The position numbers were made by a program, and so were the translations under genes. From contig LWTK01000044.1 in NCBI GenBank assembly GCA_003326205.1, forward strand, positions 79,420 through 143,419: 64,000 nt of DNA, given 5' to 3'. Positions 17,210-26,273 of the stretch are shown here, in pieces. The notes beneath the pieces were generated by a model. It saw only the letters and a program-made list of their open reading frames with translations. It did no database searches and was not told where the DNA came from. How positions within the stretch are numbered: the first letter of the stretch is position 1; every line of letters starts with the position of its first letter. Source of the stretch: Nostoc sp. ATCC 43529. Its GTDB lineage: Bacteria; Cyanobacteriota; Cyanobacteriia; Cyanobacteriales; Nostocaceae.

Positions 17210-18537
17210 TGAGGTTGTATGGAATCCCAAATTGAGTCAAGGTTGGCTTGGGCTTTTTCAAGTGCTGTTTCTGGAGATGCACCAAGGACGGTGGCTTCAA
17301 TCGCTCGACCAAGAGCATCAGATAAACGACTATAGCCGGGAATAATTGGTCTGTAACCTGATACAGGCATGAGGTCAAGAAAAGTTTTCAAAACAGGTTT
17401 TTCCTTGAGCAATTCTTGATAAGCTGGACTTTGTGCTGATTTAATATTTGTTGGTAAAAAGCCCGATTTAATACTCCATTCTGTTTGGAATTCTTCACTC
17501 AAAATATATTCAAAAAATTTGAGTACGGCTTGTTCTTTTTCTGGTGTAGTTTTCATCAAAAATAAATTTCCAGTGCCTTTGACTGAGGCTTGCTGGACAT
17601 TGGCAGGTATGGGAAAAACTTGAAAATCAACATTAGACTTCATGATGAAAGTCCAGGGGCCTGTAATTTGCATCGCCACACGGCCTGAAATAAAAGCGTC
17701 TTCCTCATAACCTCGTTCTGGAGGAGAAAGGGTGGCTGAACCATCTTTTAATAGATCTTGCCAAAATTTTAACGCAGCGATCGCTCCCGGATTCGTCAAA
17801 TTTGGGCGATTATTGGTGACAATCTCTCCGTTAGCACTTAATAAAAAGCCGAACCAACTAAAGACAGTCCATTCTCCTTTTCCTAAAGGCAATAACATTC
17901 CATATTGTTCGGGTCGATTGTCGCCATTGCGGTCTATAGTTAATTTTTTGGCAACTTCCCTCAATTCTTCCCAAGTTTTAGGTGTTTGCGTAATTCCTGC
18001 TGCTTGGAAAAGTTTAGGACGGTAAAAAATGCCCATATTAGCAGTAGTCAGAGGAATTGACCAAATGTGACCGTCAAATTCCAATTCCTCAAATAAATTA
18101 GGAAAAATTTCCGACTTTTGTGGCAATTTTGCAAGCCAATCTTCCAAAGGTCGAATTGATTCTAATTCTACAAACTGACCTGTCATTTGTGGAGAGAATG
18201 ACAACATATCTGGAGCAGCATTGCCAATCACGGCTGTTAATATTTTCGGTAATATTCCATCTACTCCTACATAGACAGATTCTACATAAACGTCAGTATG
18301 AGTCTGATTAAATTTATCGATTAATTTATTAAATACATCCCGATTACCCGGTGGATTCATACTGTGCCACAGTGTGATATGAATTGCACCGTTGTTTTTT
18401 GGTGTTGTACTTTGACAACTAGATAAAAATAGTAGAGATAAACTGAGAATAATTCCTAATAATAAATTTCTCCATTTATAGCTAGTATGCTGATGAAATA
18501 TATTTTCTCTTGACTTTAAAGAAAAGTTAATGTTCAT
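17206..18537 (-). CDS. ABC transporter sugar-binding lipoprotein (family 1 solute-binding protein)
   Basis: The protein has 443 residues. A lipoprotein signal peptide ends with the lipobox LFLSSC near residue 40, so the protein is anchored on the periplasmic face of the plasma membrane. The mature part starts with ITLWHSMNPPGNRDVFNKL, the typical start of UgpB/MalE-like carbohydrate-binding proteins, and contains SIPLTTANMGIFYRPKLF and AMQITGPWTF. No permease or ATPase gene is adjacent, so its transporter partners must be encoded elsewhere. It overlaps the LD-carboxypeptidase start by four bases. The ligand is likely an oligosaccharide or glycerol-phosphate-like compound, but this is not visible in the sequence. 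Confidence 0.88.
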   Translation of the reverse strand: MNINFSLKSRENIFHQHTSYKWRNLLLGIILSLSLLFLSSCQSTTPKNNGAIHITLWHSMNPPGNRDVFNKLIDKFNQTHTDVYVESVYVGVDGILPKILTAVIGNAAPDMLSFSPQMTGQFVELESIRPLEDWLAKLPQKSEIFPNLFEELEFDGHIWSIPLTTANMGIFYRPKLFQAAGITQTPKTWEELREVAKKLTIDRNGDNRPEQYGMLLPLGKGEWTVFSWFGFLLSANGEIVTNNRPNLTNPGAIAALKFWQDLLKDGSATLSPPERGYEEDAFISGRVAMQITGPWTFIMKSNVDFQVFPIPANVQQASVKGTGNLFLMKTTPEKEQAVLKFFEYILSEEFQTEWSIKSGFLPTNIKSAQSPAYQELLKEKPVLKTFLDLMPVSGYRPIIPGYSRLSDALGRAIEATVLGASPETALEKAQANLDSIWDSIQPQ

Positions 18538-18556
18538 AACAAATATCTAGCTACAT

Positions 18557-19210
18557 TTAGGAGATTTTATCCATAAAAATTTTTGTGGTACTAGTTTCTG
18601 TTCTAGTATAAATATAAGTTTCTGGTTCTTTGATTTTCTGAGTTTTAAAAATTTTTTCAGCGCGAGACCATAACTCTGCATCTTCTCCATAATCAACATT
18701 ATTAAATCCTTTTAATTCCCAAAATACCTTTCTTTTGCCAAAAAATGTTCCACCGACAACGCATTCTCGAATACTAATTTTTTCACCTGGTTTAAAACAA
18801 TCGGCAACGAAAAACTCTTCTTCGATTTCGTATCCTCCTTCAATTAAATCAATTTCCGGATTGGCTTGCATATATTCCCAGCGGGACTTTAGATGATTTA
18901 TTTTGTATGTATCATCGCTATCTATAAATGTAATGTAGTTCCCAAAAGATGCTTGAATACCAGCATTTCTTGAATAAGCAGCTTTGCGATTTTGATGTTT
19001 TAAATAACGGATATTATTGAATTTTTGTAAATAATCATTAACCACTGTGAAAGTGTTATCTTCACTACCATCATCCACTACAATTAGTTCCCAATTATCA
19101 AAGGTTTGATTAATAACACTATCAATGCAATTATTTAAATAATTTTCGCGGTTGTATGTAGCTAATATTACTGAAACTTCTGGTGACGAAGTAAAATTTA
19201 TGGTATTCAT
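18557..19210 (-). CDS. Family 2 glycosyltransferase
   Basis: The protein has 217 residues with a GT-A fold. The N-terminal VSVILATYNRENYLNNCIDS is the classical GT2 opening, WELIVVDDGSEDNT contains the nucleotide-binding Asp residues, and YITFIDSDDTY gives the DxD-type metal site. The chain ends shortly after GEDAELWSRA. The length is short for GT2 (usually 250-350), lacking a C-terminal extension or membrane helices. It likely transfers sugars to a surface polysaccharide or glycolipid. It lies 20 bases upstream of the sugar-binding lipoprotein gene on the same strand, so the two may be co-transcribed. Substrate unknown. Confidence 0.88.
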   Translation of the reverse strand: MNTINFTSSPEVSVILATYNRENYLNNCIDSVINQTFDNWELIVVDDGSEDNTFTVVNDYLQKFNNIRYLKHQNRKAAYSRNAGIQASFGNYITFIDSDDTYKINHLKSRWEYMQANPEIDLIEGGYEIEEEFFVADCFKPGEKISIRECVVGGTFFGKRKVFWELKGFNNVDYGEDAELWSRAEKIFKTQKIKEPETYIYTRTETSTTKIFMDKIS

Positions 19211-19681
19211 CAGTGGTTTTACAAATTATTCAAAGGCATTAAATCATCATAAGCAATGATTGAACAACGTTGGTACATTTTCCAGTAAATTTTCAATTAT
19301 TTGGTCTTGGAATTAGTCAAAATTTTAATTCTTAACTAATTTAGATTTTGAATTTTAACTTCCAGCTTTTTCCCAGACTTCATTCGTTGCAATAATAGCA
19401 TTGAAAATTTCAAGCATTTCTCTGGATTGAAAATGTATTTTCTCCCATTGTTGTGAAGTTATGAACAACTGTAAAATCTTAACATATAACTTTTCCCATC
19501 TTCTAAAAATTTGCTAGGTCAGCACTGACTTTTGTATAGAGGATAGAATCAAAATCGAAGTTTTGTCATCAGGAAGTCACAAGGAGCAAAGAGAACTTTG
19601 GCAGTTACAAAAAAGCGATCGCTCTGAAGATGCCGTTTTATTGAAAAATATTCTAAGTACTTTATCTAAAAATCAAAGCTT
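19211..19681. other. Intergenic region between divergent genes
   Basis: This is AT-rich sequence with no recognisable gene, RNA or repeat family. A short open stretch (about 19570-19680) reads into the VOC gene in another frame but lacks a start and homology I recognise. It presumably carries the promoters of the divergent GT2 and VOC genes. Confidence 0.5.
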
Positions 19682-20053
19682 ATGTTTGACCACATATCCT
19701 TTGGCGTCAGTAATTTAGAACGCAGTCTAGCATTCTATGATGCTGTGCTTGCACCGTTAGGCATCAAGCAGCTGTTTAATTTGACTGACATTGCTGGTTA
19801 TGGTGCTGACAGTTTCCCCAGATTTTGGCTTGTGAGTCGCCAAAAGTTCACCCATGAGGTATCAAGGGGCTTTCATTTAGCATTTGTGGCTAATAATCGC
19901 GCAGCTGTCGATGCTTTTTATGAACAAGCGATCGCATCAGGAGCTAAAGACGATGGTAAACCAGGATTGCGCCCACATTATCACCCCAATTATTATGCCG
20001 CTTTTGTAATCGATCCTGACGGATATCGCATAGAAGCTGTTTGTCATAATTAG
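19682..20053 (+). CDS. VOC-family (glyoxalase/bleomycin-resistance-like) protein
   Basis: The protein has 123 residues forming a single vicinal-oxygen-chelate unit. It begins MFDHISFGVSNLERSLAFYD, with the first metal-ligand His in FDHIS. A second His is in FHLAFVA and the terminal Glu in DPDGYRIEAVCHN. This metal-ligand pattern suggests an active lyase or dioxygenase-like fold rather than a pure binding protein. The substrate is unknown. No operon partner is present, and the 3' end runs directly into a heptamer repeat tract. Confidence 0.85.
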   Translation: MFDHISFGVSNLERSLAFYDAVLAPLGIKQLFNLTDIAGYGADSFPRFWLVSRQKFTHEVSRGFHLAFVANNRAAVDAFYEQAIASGAKDDGKPGLRPHYHPNYYAAFVIDPDGYRIEAVCHN

Positions 20054-20170
20054 TCATTAGTCATTAGTCATTAGTCATTAGTCATTAGTCATTAGTCATT
20101 TGTCATTAGTCATTTGTCATTAGTCATTTGTCATTTGTCATTAGTTATTAGTCATTTGTCATTTGTCATT
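20050..20170. repeat. Heptamer tandem repeat tract (TAGTCAT/TTGTCAT)
   Basis: About 17 head-to-tail copies of TAGTCAT or TTGTCAT begin at the stop codon of the VOC gene. This is the complement of the TAATGAC family found elsewhere in the window. It is followed by GTCTCCGTGTCCCCGTG-type repeats up to the end of dnaE. Confidence 0.9.
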
Positions 20171-20239
20171 AGTTTTTCCCCGCGTCTCCGTGTCCCCGTG
20201 TGTCCCCGTGTGTCCCCATCTCCCCATCTCCCTGATCCC

Positions 20240-22870
20240 CTACTCTGGCAAACCCTCCACCCGCATTAAATCTAATTCGCGTTGAAATATTTCATCAATG
20301 GGCAACATTTGACCATCAACAGTCATAAATTTATGGTCTTTTGTTGCCCGAATTACTGAGCCGTCTTCTAAGCAATATTCAAACACTTCTTGCTGTCCGC
20401 GATCGTGCCACTGTGCAATAGGTTGACTATAAATATTTCCATTATTATCAACACTGTATACACTACATTCAATATTTTTTACTACAATCTCCCCAATTGG
20501 CAAAAACCCATATTCTACCGTCAAAATTTCCGTGTCATAGCTTAAACAATATTCAGCAAACTTCAACATTTGCTCGAATAATTCATCAGCTACTTGCTTT
20601 TTCACACCGTTTTTTGCCGCACCATCGACGAATTTTTCTCGCTGCTTTTGCATCTCGGAAACTTTCTTTTTCCCCATTGCCCGACGCAGCAAATCAGCTT
20701 GACCCAAGGAATATCCTGCCATATCTTGAGCAATTTTCATGATTTGCTCTTGATAGACCATGATTCCATAAGTTTCGTCTAATATTGGTTCTAAAATATT
20801 GTGTTCGTAATCAATTGTTTCTCGACCGTGTTTGCGGTTAATAAATTTAGGAATCAATCCTGCATCTAATGGCCCCGGTCGATAAAGTGCCAAAATTGAA
20901 GAAATATCTTCTATATTAGAAGGCTTCAAATCTCTAACTATCTGACGCATTCCAGAAGATTCTAATTGAAATATTCCTTCTAATTCACCTGCTTCTAATA
21001 GTTCATAAGTTTTTCTGACTTCGTTAGGTAAAATCGTATGTTCGCCTTTAGCTAATATCTTCTGGGCTTTTCTTTCGTCGCGGGTAATTGCATCCGGGTC
21101 AATACGATATCCTTTGTTTTCTTCAATTAAATCAAGGGTTTTTTGAATTAGTGTCAGGTTACGCAAACCCAAAAAGTCCATTTTCAACAAACCCAATGAT
21201 TCCAGGTCTTCCATGAAATACTGAGTAATCACAGAACCGTCATTATTCTTTTGTAGCGGCACAATTTCATCAAGTGGTTCATCTGAAATCACTACACCTG
21301 CTGCATGGACACCAAAGGTTTTGTTAGTTCCTTCAATTCGCATCGCCATATCAATCCAATGGCGAACTCTTGGGTCTTGATCGTATTTTTCTTTAAACTC
21401 TGCTTCTGGAGTCGCATCAGAAATCATCACCTTGAGTTTAGTTGGTTTACCCCGCACCACAGGAATTAATTTTGCCATTTTGTCGGCTTCACCATAAGGA
21501 ATATTTAATACTCTGGCGACATCTTTCAAAACGGCTTTAGAAGTTAAGCGGTTAAAGGTAATAATTTGGGCAACTCTATCTGCTCCATATTTCTCTGTTA
21601 CGTAATCAATAACTTTATCGCGTTGTTCAATACAGAAATCCGTATCAATATCAGGCATGGATTTCCGTTCTGGGTTTAAAAACCGCTCAAATAATAGCCC
21701 ATGATGTACGGGGTCAATGTTAGTGATTCGCATTGCATAAGCGACTAATGAACCAGCGGCTGAACCTCTACCAGGGCCAACGGGAATATTATTATCTCTG
21801 GCAAATTTAATGTAGTCCCATACAACTAAAAAATATTTGGAAAAACCCATCTGCTGAATCATTTTCAGCTCGTATTCCAATCTTTCTTTGTAGACAGAAT
21901 CTACTTCATTTCGTGATTTGCGATTTAATCTTTCTAAAAGTCCAATCCATGCAACTTCTTCAGCATAAGTGTCAGCAGTATGACCAGAAGGAATTGGGGG
22001 AGTAGGAATTTGAGGCTCACCCATAATATGGTAAGGCTCGACTTTATCGGCGACTTCTTCAGTGGTGGCTACAGCTTCTTCAATTACATCATCTGGTAAA
22101 TGGTCGCGAAATAGCAGCTTCATCTCTTCGGCAGATTTGAGATATTCTGTGCCGCTATAACGCATCCGATTATCTTCAATAATTAGCTTGCCGGTTTGAA
22201 TACACAGCAAGGCGTCGTGGGCTTCAACGTCAAAACAAGAAATAAAATGCGAATCATTGGTAGCAACAAATTTAATACCTAATTCCCGCGCAATTTTGAT
22301 TATTTCGACATTCACAATCCGGTCTTCTTGGGAACCGTGGTCTTGAATTTCTAAATAATAATCATCACCAAATACATCTTTATACCATTGAGCAACTTTT
22401 CGCGCTGCATCTGGTCTACCACTGAGAATTGCTTGGGGCACTTCTCCGCCCAAACAAGCACTAGTAACAATCAAGCCTTCATGATATTGTTTGAGTAAAT
22501 CTTTATTAATACAAGGACGAGAAAAAATTCCTTTGCCTTGAACGCCTTTGAGATTAGAAATACTAGTTAATTTGACTAAATTTTTGTAACCTTTTGTATT
22601 TTTAGCTAAAACAACTTGATGATATTTGGGACGGCGTTCTTGTTTCTCAATATCGCCGTTAATGATATACATTTCGTTACCGATAATCGGCTTAATATTT
22701 TGACTGCGGCAAATTTTAATTAATTCAACCGCGCCATACATGACACCATGATCGGTAAGGGCGATCGCTTTCATCCCCAATGCGATCGCTCTTTCCACCA
22801 ACTCTGGTAGCTGACTTGCTCCATCAAGCAAACTGTAGTCACTGTGAATATGCAAAGGCACAAAGGACAT
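20240..22870 (-). CDS. dnaE: DNA polymerase III alpha subunit, N-terminal half, fused to split-intein N-fragment
   Basis: The protein has 876 residues from the ATG at 22870 (MSFVPLHIHSDYS); a TTG at 22888 is rejected because GGAG lies just ahead of the ATG. It begins with the PHP domain (LHIHSDYSLLDG, ALTDHGVMYG) and continues into the polymerase catalytic region, where PDIDTDFCIEQR carries active-site Asp residues. The exteins break after KFAEY at residue 774. The remaining 102 residues (CLSYDTEILT onward, ending VEGLPE) are the N-fragment of the cyanobacterial DnaE split intein. The C-half, with its intein C-fragment, must be encoded elsewhere and is joined post-translationally by protein trans-splicing. 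Confidence 0.97.
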   Translation of the reverse strand: MSFVPLHIHSDYSLLDGASQLPELVERAIALGMKAIALTDHGVMYGAVELIKICRSQNIKPIIGNEMYIINGDIEKQERRPKYHQVVLAKNTKGYKNLVKLTSISNLKGVQGKGIFSRPCINKDLLKQYHEGLIVTSACLGGEVPQAILSGRPDAARKVAQWYKDVFGDDYYLEIQDHGSQEDRIVNVEIIKIARELGIKFVATNDSHFISCFDVEAHDALLCIQTGKLIIEDNRMRYSGTEYLKSAEEMKLLFRDHLPDDVIEEAVATTEEVADKVEPYHIMGEPQIPTPPIPSGHTADTYAEEVAWIGLLERLNRKSRNEVDSVYKERLEYELKMIQQMGFSKYFLVVWDYIKFARDNNIPVGPGRGSAAGSLVAYAMRITNIDPVHHGLLFERFLNPERKSMPDIDTDFCIEQRDKVIDYVTEKYGADRVAQIITFNRLTSKAVLKDVARVLNIPYGEADKMAKLIPVVRGKPTKLKVMISDATPEAEFKEKYDQDPRVRHWIDMAMRIEGTNKTFGVHAAGVVISDEPLDEIVPLQKNNDGSVITQYFMEDLESLGLLKMDFLGLRNLTLIQKTLDLIEENKGYRIDPDAITRDERKAQKILAKGEHTILPNEVRKTYELLEAGELEGIFQLESSGMRQIVRDLKPSNIEDISSILALYRPGPLDAGLIPKFINRKHGRETIDYEHNILEPILDETYGIMVYQEQIMKIAQDMAGYSLGQADLLRRAMGKKKVSEMQKQREKFVDGAAKNGVKKQVADELFEQMLKFAEYCLSYDTEILTVEYGFLPIGEIVVKNIECSVYSVDNNGNIYSQPIAQWHDRGQQEVFEYCLEDGSVIRATKDHKFMTVDGQMLPIDEIFQRELDLMRVEGLPE
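20243..20548 (-). other. Split DnaE intein, N-fragment (102 residues)
   Basis: The intein begins with the nucleophilic Cys (codon at 20546-20548) after the extein sequence KFAEY. Its blocks are recognisable: CLSYDTEILTVEYG (block A), IRATKDHKFMTVDG (block B with the TxxH catalytic His) and the acidic C-terminus LDLMRVEGLPE. The 102-residue length and sequence are very close to the Nostoc punctiforme DnaE N-intein as I remember it. Confidence 0.96.
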
Positions 22871-23053
22871 AAGCGTCTCCAAGCACAAGCCAAAAATATC
22901 TCTTAAGGGCTGACCCTTTCAAGCCGGATTTTGCAAAGCAACGGGATCTTAGATTAGCAGTTTTTACCCAAAAATAAAGCTTTTGTTTTTCCGGATTTGC
23001 CACTGTCACAAGTGTTGTTTTAATAGTTACAGCAGTTAATCCGCATCTAACCA

Positions 23054-24346
23054 ATGAGCCATCCAGACACTACTACTTCGCCTGAAACCAAAACTAGGCC
23101 TTGGTGGCAGCGTATTCCTCTGACGTTACAAATTGTCATCGCCCTAGTAGCCGCCGTTAGCGTCGGAATTGCCCTTGGTGCAGGAAATCCCAGCCCCAGC
23201 AATGCCACCCTGATTAACAATTTAGCAATTCCAGCTGAGTTGGTGCTAAAGGCTCTCCGTGCCTTAGCTACACCGCTGATTTTGGTAGCGGTGCTGCATA
23301 CTTTAATGACTACAAATATCCCTGGTACCACCGGACGACGGCTATTTGTACTACTTTTAACCAACACTACTGTAGCTATTTTAGTGGGACTCTTCGTGGC
23401 AAACGTTCTGCGTCCCGGAACTTGGGGTAATGTAGCCACCTCAACAAATACACAAATCACAAGTCAAAGTCTTGACCCTTGGGGACTGCTCAAAGATGCA
23501 GTACCAGAAGCAGTCCTCAAGCCATTAGTTGATAATAACGTCATTCAACTGATTGTCATTGCCTTGAGTTTTGGCATCGTGCTGCGGGGATTAAAATCCG
23601 AACAAATTGCCCAAGGAAAAAACGGATACCAACCCATTGAAGATGTCATCGGAATCTTGTTTGAAGCGGTAGTCCGCATCCTCAATTGGGTAATTGCCTT
23701 AGTACCCTTTGCAGTTTTTGGGATTGTGGCTAAAACTGTTGCTAAAGAAGGTTTTGCCCCCTTTCAATCTTTAGGCGCATTCATCATCGCGGTGCTGGTA
23801 GCACTGTTATTACAAGCGTGTTACTACCTTACCAGAGTCAAATTCGGTTCTTGGGTAGACCCATTGAAATTTCTAGCTGGTGGTTCTGATGCCTTTTTAA
23901 CGGCTTTTTCCACTTCTTCCTCTGCGGCGGCAATGCCCATAACCTTCGAGGTTTTGCAAACAAAAGTCGGTTTAAGAGAATCCTCTGCTGCCTTGGGGGC
24001 GTTAGTAGGAGCAAATTTCAACAATGATGGCACTGCCCTTTATGAAGCGATGTCTGCATTGTATATTTCCCAACTCATTGGGCAACACCTAAGCTTAGGA
24101 CAGCAAGTAATCGTCATCCTCACTTCGATTTTTGCATCCGTGGGTGCAGCAAATATTCCCAATGCTGGACTAGTAACAATGACGCTGGTGTTTACTTCTG
24201 TAGGTTTACCTACCCAGTACATAGCTTTGCTAGTTACTGTAGACTGGTTTTTGGATCGCTGCCGCACTGCGATTAATGTCATGGGAGACATGACTGTTAG
24301 TACTTTACTAGACGGCAAAAAGCCCCGTACTGTAGACGAGGCTTAG
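23054..24346 (+). CDS. Dicarboxylate/amino-acid:cation symporter (DAACS/SLC1-type)
   Basis: The protein has 430 residues with many hydrophobic segments. Signature elements of the glutamate/C4-dicarboxylate:Na+ or H+ symporter family are visible: a Ser-rich re-entrant loop FSTSSSAAAMPITFEVL (HP1), and NFNNDGTALYEAMSALY, matching the NMDGT substrate/cation site, followed by a second hairpin GAANIPNAGLVTMTLVF and the substrate-binding DRCRTAINVMGD. It likely imports glutamate, aspartate or dicarboxylates across the plasma membrane. The ATG is at 23054. A hairpin followed by a T-run lies at the 3' end (24321-24359). Confidence 0.92.
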   Translation: MSHPDTTTSPETKTRPWWQRIPLTLQIVIALVAAVSVGIALGAGNPSPSNATLINNLAIPAELVLKALRALATPLILVAVLHTLMTTNIPGTTGRRLFVLLLTNTTVAILVGLFVANVLRPGTWGNVATSTNTQITSQSLDPWGLLKDAVPEAVLKPLVDNNVIQLIVIALSFGIVLRGLKSEQIAQGKNGYQPIEDVIGILFEAVVRILNWVIALVPFAVFGIVAKTVAKEGFAPFQSLGAFIIAVLVALLLQACYYLTRVKFGSWVDPLKFLAGGSDAFLTAFSTSSSAAAMPITFEVLQTKVGLRESSAALGALVGANFNNDGTALYEAMSALYISQLIGQHLSLGQQVIVILTSIFASVGAANIPNAGLVTMTLVFTSVGLPTQYIALLVTVDWFLDRCRTAINVMGDMTVSTLLDGKKPRTVDEA

Positions 24347-24359
24347 TTTGCTTTTTTTT
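24321..24359 (+). terminator. Probable rho-independent terminator of the symporter gene
   Basis: AGCCCCGT, a seven-base loop and ACGAGGCT form a stem with one mismatch that overlaps the stop codon region. A run of eight T residues follows at 24352-24359. Confidence 0.55.
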
Positions 24360-24453
24360 GATATATAATATTGCACTTACCAGGTAGATTAGGACATTAA
24401 CCTAGCATAAAACCCGCACACAAAAAGATTTTCTAGCCTATTGCCTGCTATAG

Positions 24454-24633
24454 CTAATGCTGTTGAGGCCCTTTGGCGTCACATTCTTTAGTCCAACAGC
24501 GTTCTAGCATTTGAAGACGCCAAACCAATGCAAAACGATGGGGATTCCATACTAATTTAGTATCGGCACTAAATAAGGGCTGGTTCAGATATTGCCAAAG
24601 AGGAAATTTAATTTTGATGTCTTTTGGGGTCAT
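24454..24633 (-). CDS. Small conserved-looking hypothetical protein (59 residues)
   Basis: This short minus-strand ORF starts with ATG at 24633 and ends at the stop 24454-24456. The product begins MTPKDIKIKFPLWQYLNQ, continues FSADTKLVWNPHRF and ends with a Trp/Arg/Leu-rich helix (ALVWRLQMLERCWTKEC). The composition (five Trp, alternating charge) and coherent amphipathic helix look like a real protein. I believe similar small proteins with the FPLWQYL pattern occur in cyanobacteria, but I cannot name a family. No signal peptide or membrane segment is present. Function unknown. Confidence 0.6.
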   Translation of the reverse strand: MTPKDIKIKFPLWQYLNQPLFSADTKLVWNPHRFALVWRLQMLERCWTKECDAKGPQQH

Positions 24634-25479
24634 AAGAACGATAAATATTAAAAAGTTTAGTGGGAATAGTTGACCTTTTGTCTAGTAACTGCCTGACACT
24701 GTTTTTCTAGTTAAAGACTACACTGGGTTTCTGTAATTGTCTTGGTGGCAATTGCGGAATTTCCGTATATGAATCATGTTGTCTACGCTTTAATACTTAA
24801 ATTCAATCTAACTTTTCATTTTTGTCTGGAAAAGCTCTCTTTGAATATCTTCCCTTATGGGCTAGCGATCCCCGTAACTTTTCTTAACATTCATCAAATT
24901 AATAACTCATATTTCAGGTAAATTTTATATCTTTCCTTACAAACTTATTAAGTACTCAGAAAAAATTAATGCCACAAATTTTTTGATGGTAGATATAGGG
25001 AAATTCTAAGTAAAGCCCATTGCTCATAAGCCTAAACTTAACGTGAATTCGACAGACCTCACCCACCCAGCCTCCCTCTCCTCGAAGGAGAGGGAGGAGT
25101 TACGAAAAATTAGGCTTTTTGCTCCCCTCTCCTTGAAGGAGAGGGGCTGGGGGTGAGGTCAAAATCCTGTACATCGAATTCACGTTAAACTTAATTCCTA
25201 CAAGTAACTTCAGTTACTTGCAAATAGCAAAATCGAGCTGAAGATGACTAAAAATATCTCCAAAAATCTTTAGTCTAGTTCAGTAGATTTTGGCTATTAG
25301 CGTAGCAATTTATTACTAGGCAACTGTTGGAAATTGTCAAACAATGTTTTGAAAATTGTTAAGAAACATTTGATTAATGAATAGCTTATGAGGGCAGAGG
25401 CTTTGACTTTTAGCAAAACAGAATTCAGGCGTCGGAATTGAGTCGAATCCAGGCATTTTTCGATTTAGCGAAGTATTGC
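24634..25479. other. Long AT-rich intergenic region containing a MITE-like element
   Basis: Apart from the 151-bp inverted-repeat element at 25038-25188, no gene, RNA or operator is recognisable. The flanks are AT-rich. It separates the 59-residue protein gene from the 3' end of panB, and contains the promoter of the former. Confidence 0.6.
25038..25188. mobile_element. MITE-like element with 15-bp perfect terminal inverted repeats
   Basis: The ends TTAACGTGAATTCGA and TCGAATTCACGTTAA are exact inverted complements. The interior contains two nested hairpins of CTCCCTCTCCT/AGGAGAGGGAG type and the GGGGCTGGGGGTGAGGTC segment common in cyanobacterial dispersed repeats. There is no coding capacity. 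A degenerate second copy with the same layout lies at 42735-42885. It is presumably non-autonomous; no matching transposase is present in the window. Confidence 0.8.
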
Positions 25480-26250
25480 TTAAGGAAACTTTTGTTCTCG
25501 CACTTCTAAAGCATAATCTTGCACAGCTTTAGTAATTGTCTGGCGTAAATTTGTATAAACTTTGGCAAATGGTGGACTCTTTTCTGCAAGACCAAGTATA
25601 TCTGAGGTCACTAAAACTTGACCATCACAGTGAGGCCCTGCCCCAATACCAATTGTTGGGATGGTAAGTTTTTGTGTAATTTGCATTGCCAAATCTGCGG
25701 GTATATGCTCTAACAACATAGCAAAAGCGCCAGCTTGTTCAAGGGCGATCGCTTCATTTAAAATTCTCTCACTGGCTTGTTGGGTTTTACCCTGTTGTCG
25801 CAAACCGAGTTGATGTACTGATTGCGGCGTCAAACCCACATGACCCATAACTGGAATTCCGGCTTGCACCAAACGAGCCACAGTTTCCACCATTTCTGGA
25901 TAACCACCCTCTAACTTGACACCTTGCGCTCCGGTTTCTTTCAAAACTCTACCAGCTGAATGTATTGCTTGTTGGATACTTTCTTGGTAGCTCAAAAACG
26001 GTAAATCAACCAGTAAAAAAGCGCGTTTAACTCCTCGACGTACAGCTTTGGCGTGGTAGATCATCTCATCTAGAGTTATTGGCAGAGTTGTTTGGTAGCC
26101 TAAAACTACCGCCATCGAGTCACCCACGAGGATTAAGTCTACACCAGCTGCGTCGAGGAGTTGGGCGATCGCATAATCCCAGGCGGTCAACGCCACAATT
26201 GAACGTCCCTGTTGTTTCCATTGAATTAATTGCTGGGTAGTGATTGCCAT
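25480..26250 (-). CDS. panB: 3-methyl-2-oxobutanoate hydroxymethyltransferase
   Basis: This enzyme makes ketopantoate from 2-oxoisovalerate and methylene-tetrahydrofolate, the first committed step of pantothenate/CoA synthesis. The 256 residues show the family opening ALTAWDYAIAQLLDAAGVD, then LVGDSMAVVLGYQTTLPIT (Mg-binding Asp), GAQGVKLEGG and GHVGLTPQSVHQLGG-like (GHVGLTPQSVHQLGL). TIGIGAGPHCDGQVLV closes the active site. The conserved metal ligands are present. The protein is cytoplasmic. Start ATG at 26250. It stands alone, with a repeat tract upstream. Confidence 0.96.
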   Translation of the reverse strand: MAITTQQLIQWKQQGRSIVALTAWDYAIAQLLDAAGVDLILVGDSMAVVLGYQTTLPITLDEMIYHAKAVRRGVKRAFLLVDLPFLSYQESIQQAIHSAGRVLKETGAQGVKLEGGYPEMVETVARLVQAGIPVMGHVGLTPQSVHQLGLRQQGKTQQASERILNEAIALEQAGAFAMLLEHIPADLAMQITQKLTIPTIGIGAGPHCDGQVLVTSDILGLAEKSPPFAKVYTNLRQTITKAVQDYALEVREQKFP

Positions 26251-26273
26251 ATTTTTTTAGTGCTGAGTGCTGA

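Noticed and set aside
20050..20170. CRISPR or satellite array at the end of the VOC gene
   Set aside because: The unit is only 7 bp with no spacers. It is an STRR tract of the type found at many places in the window.
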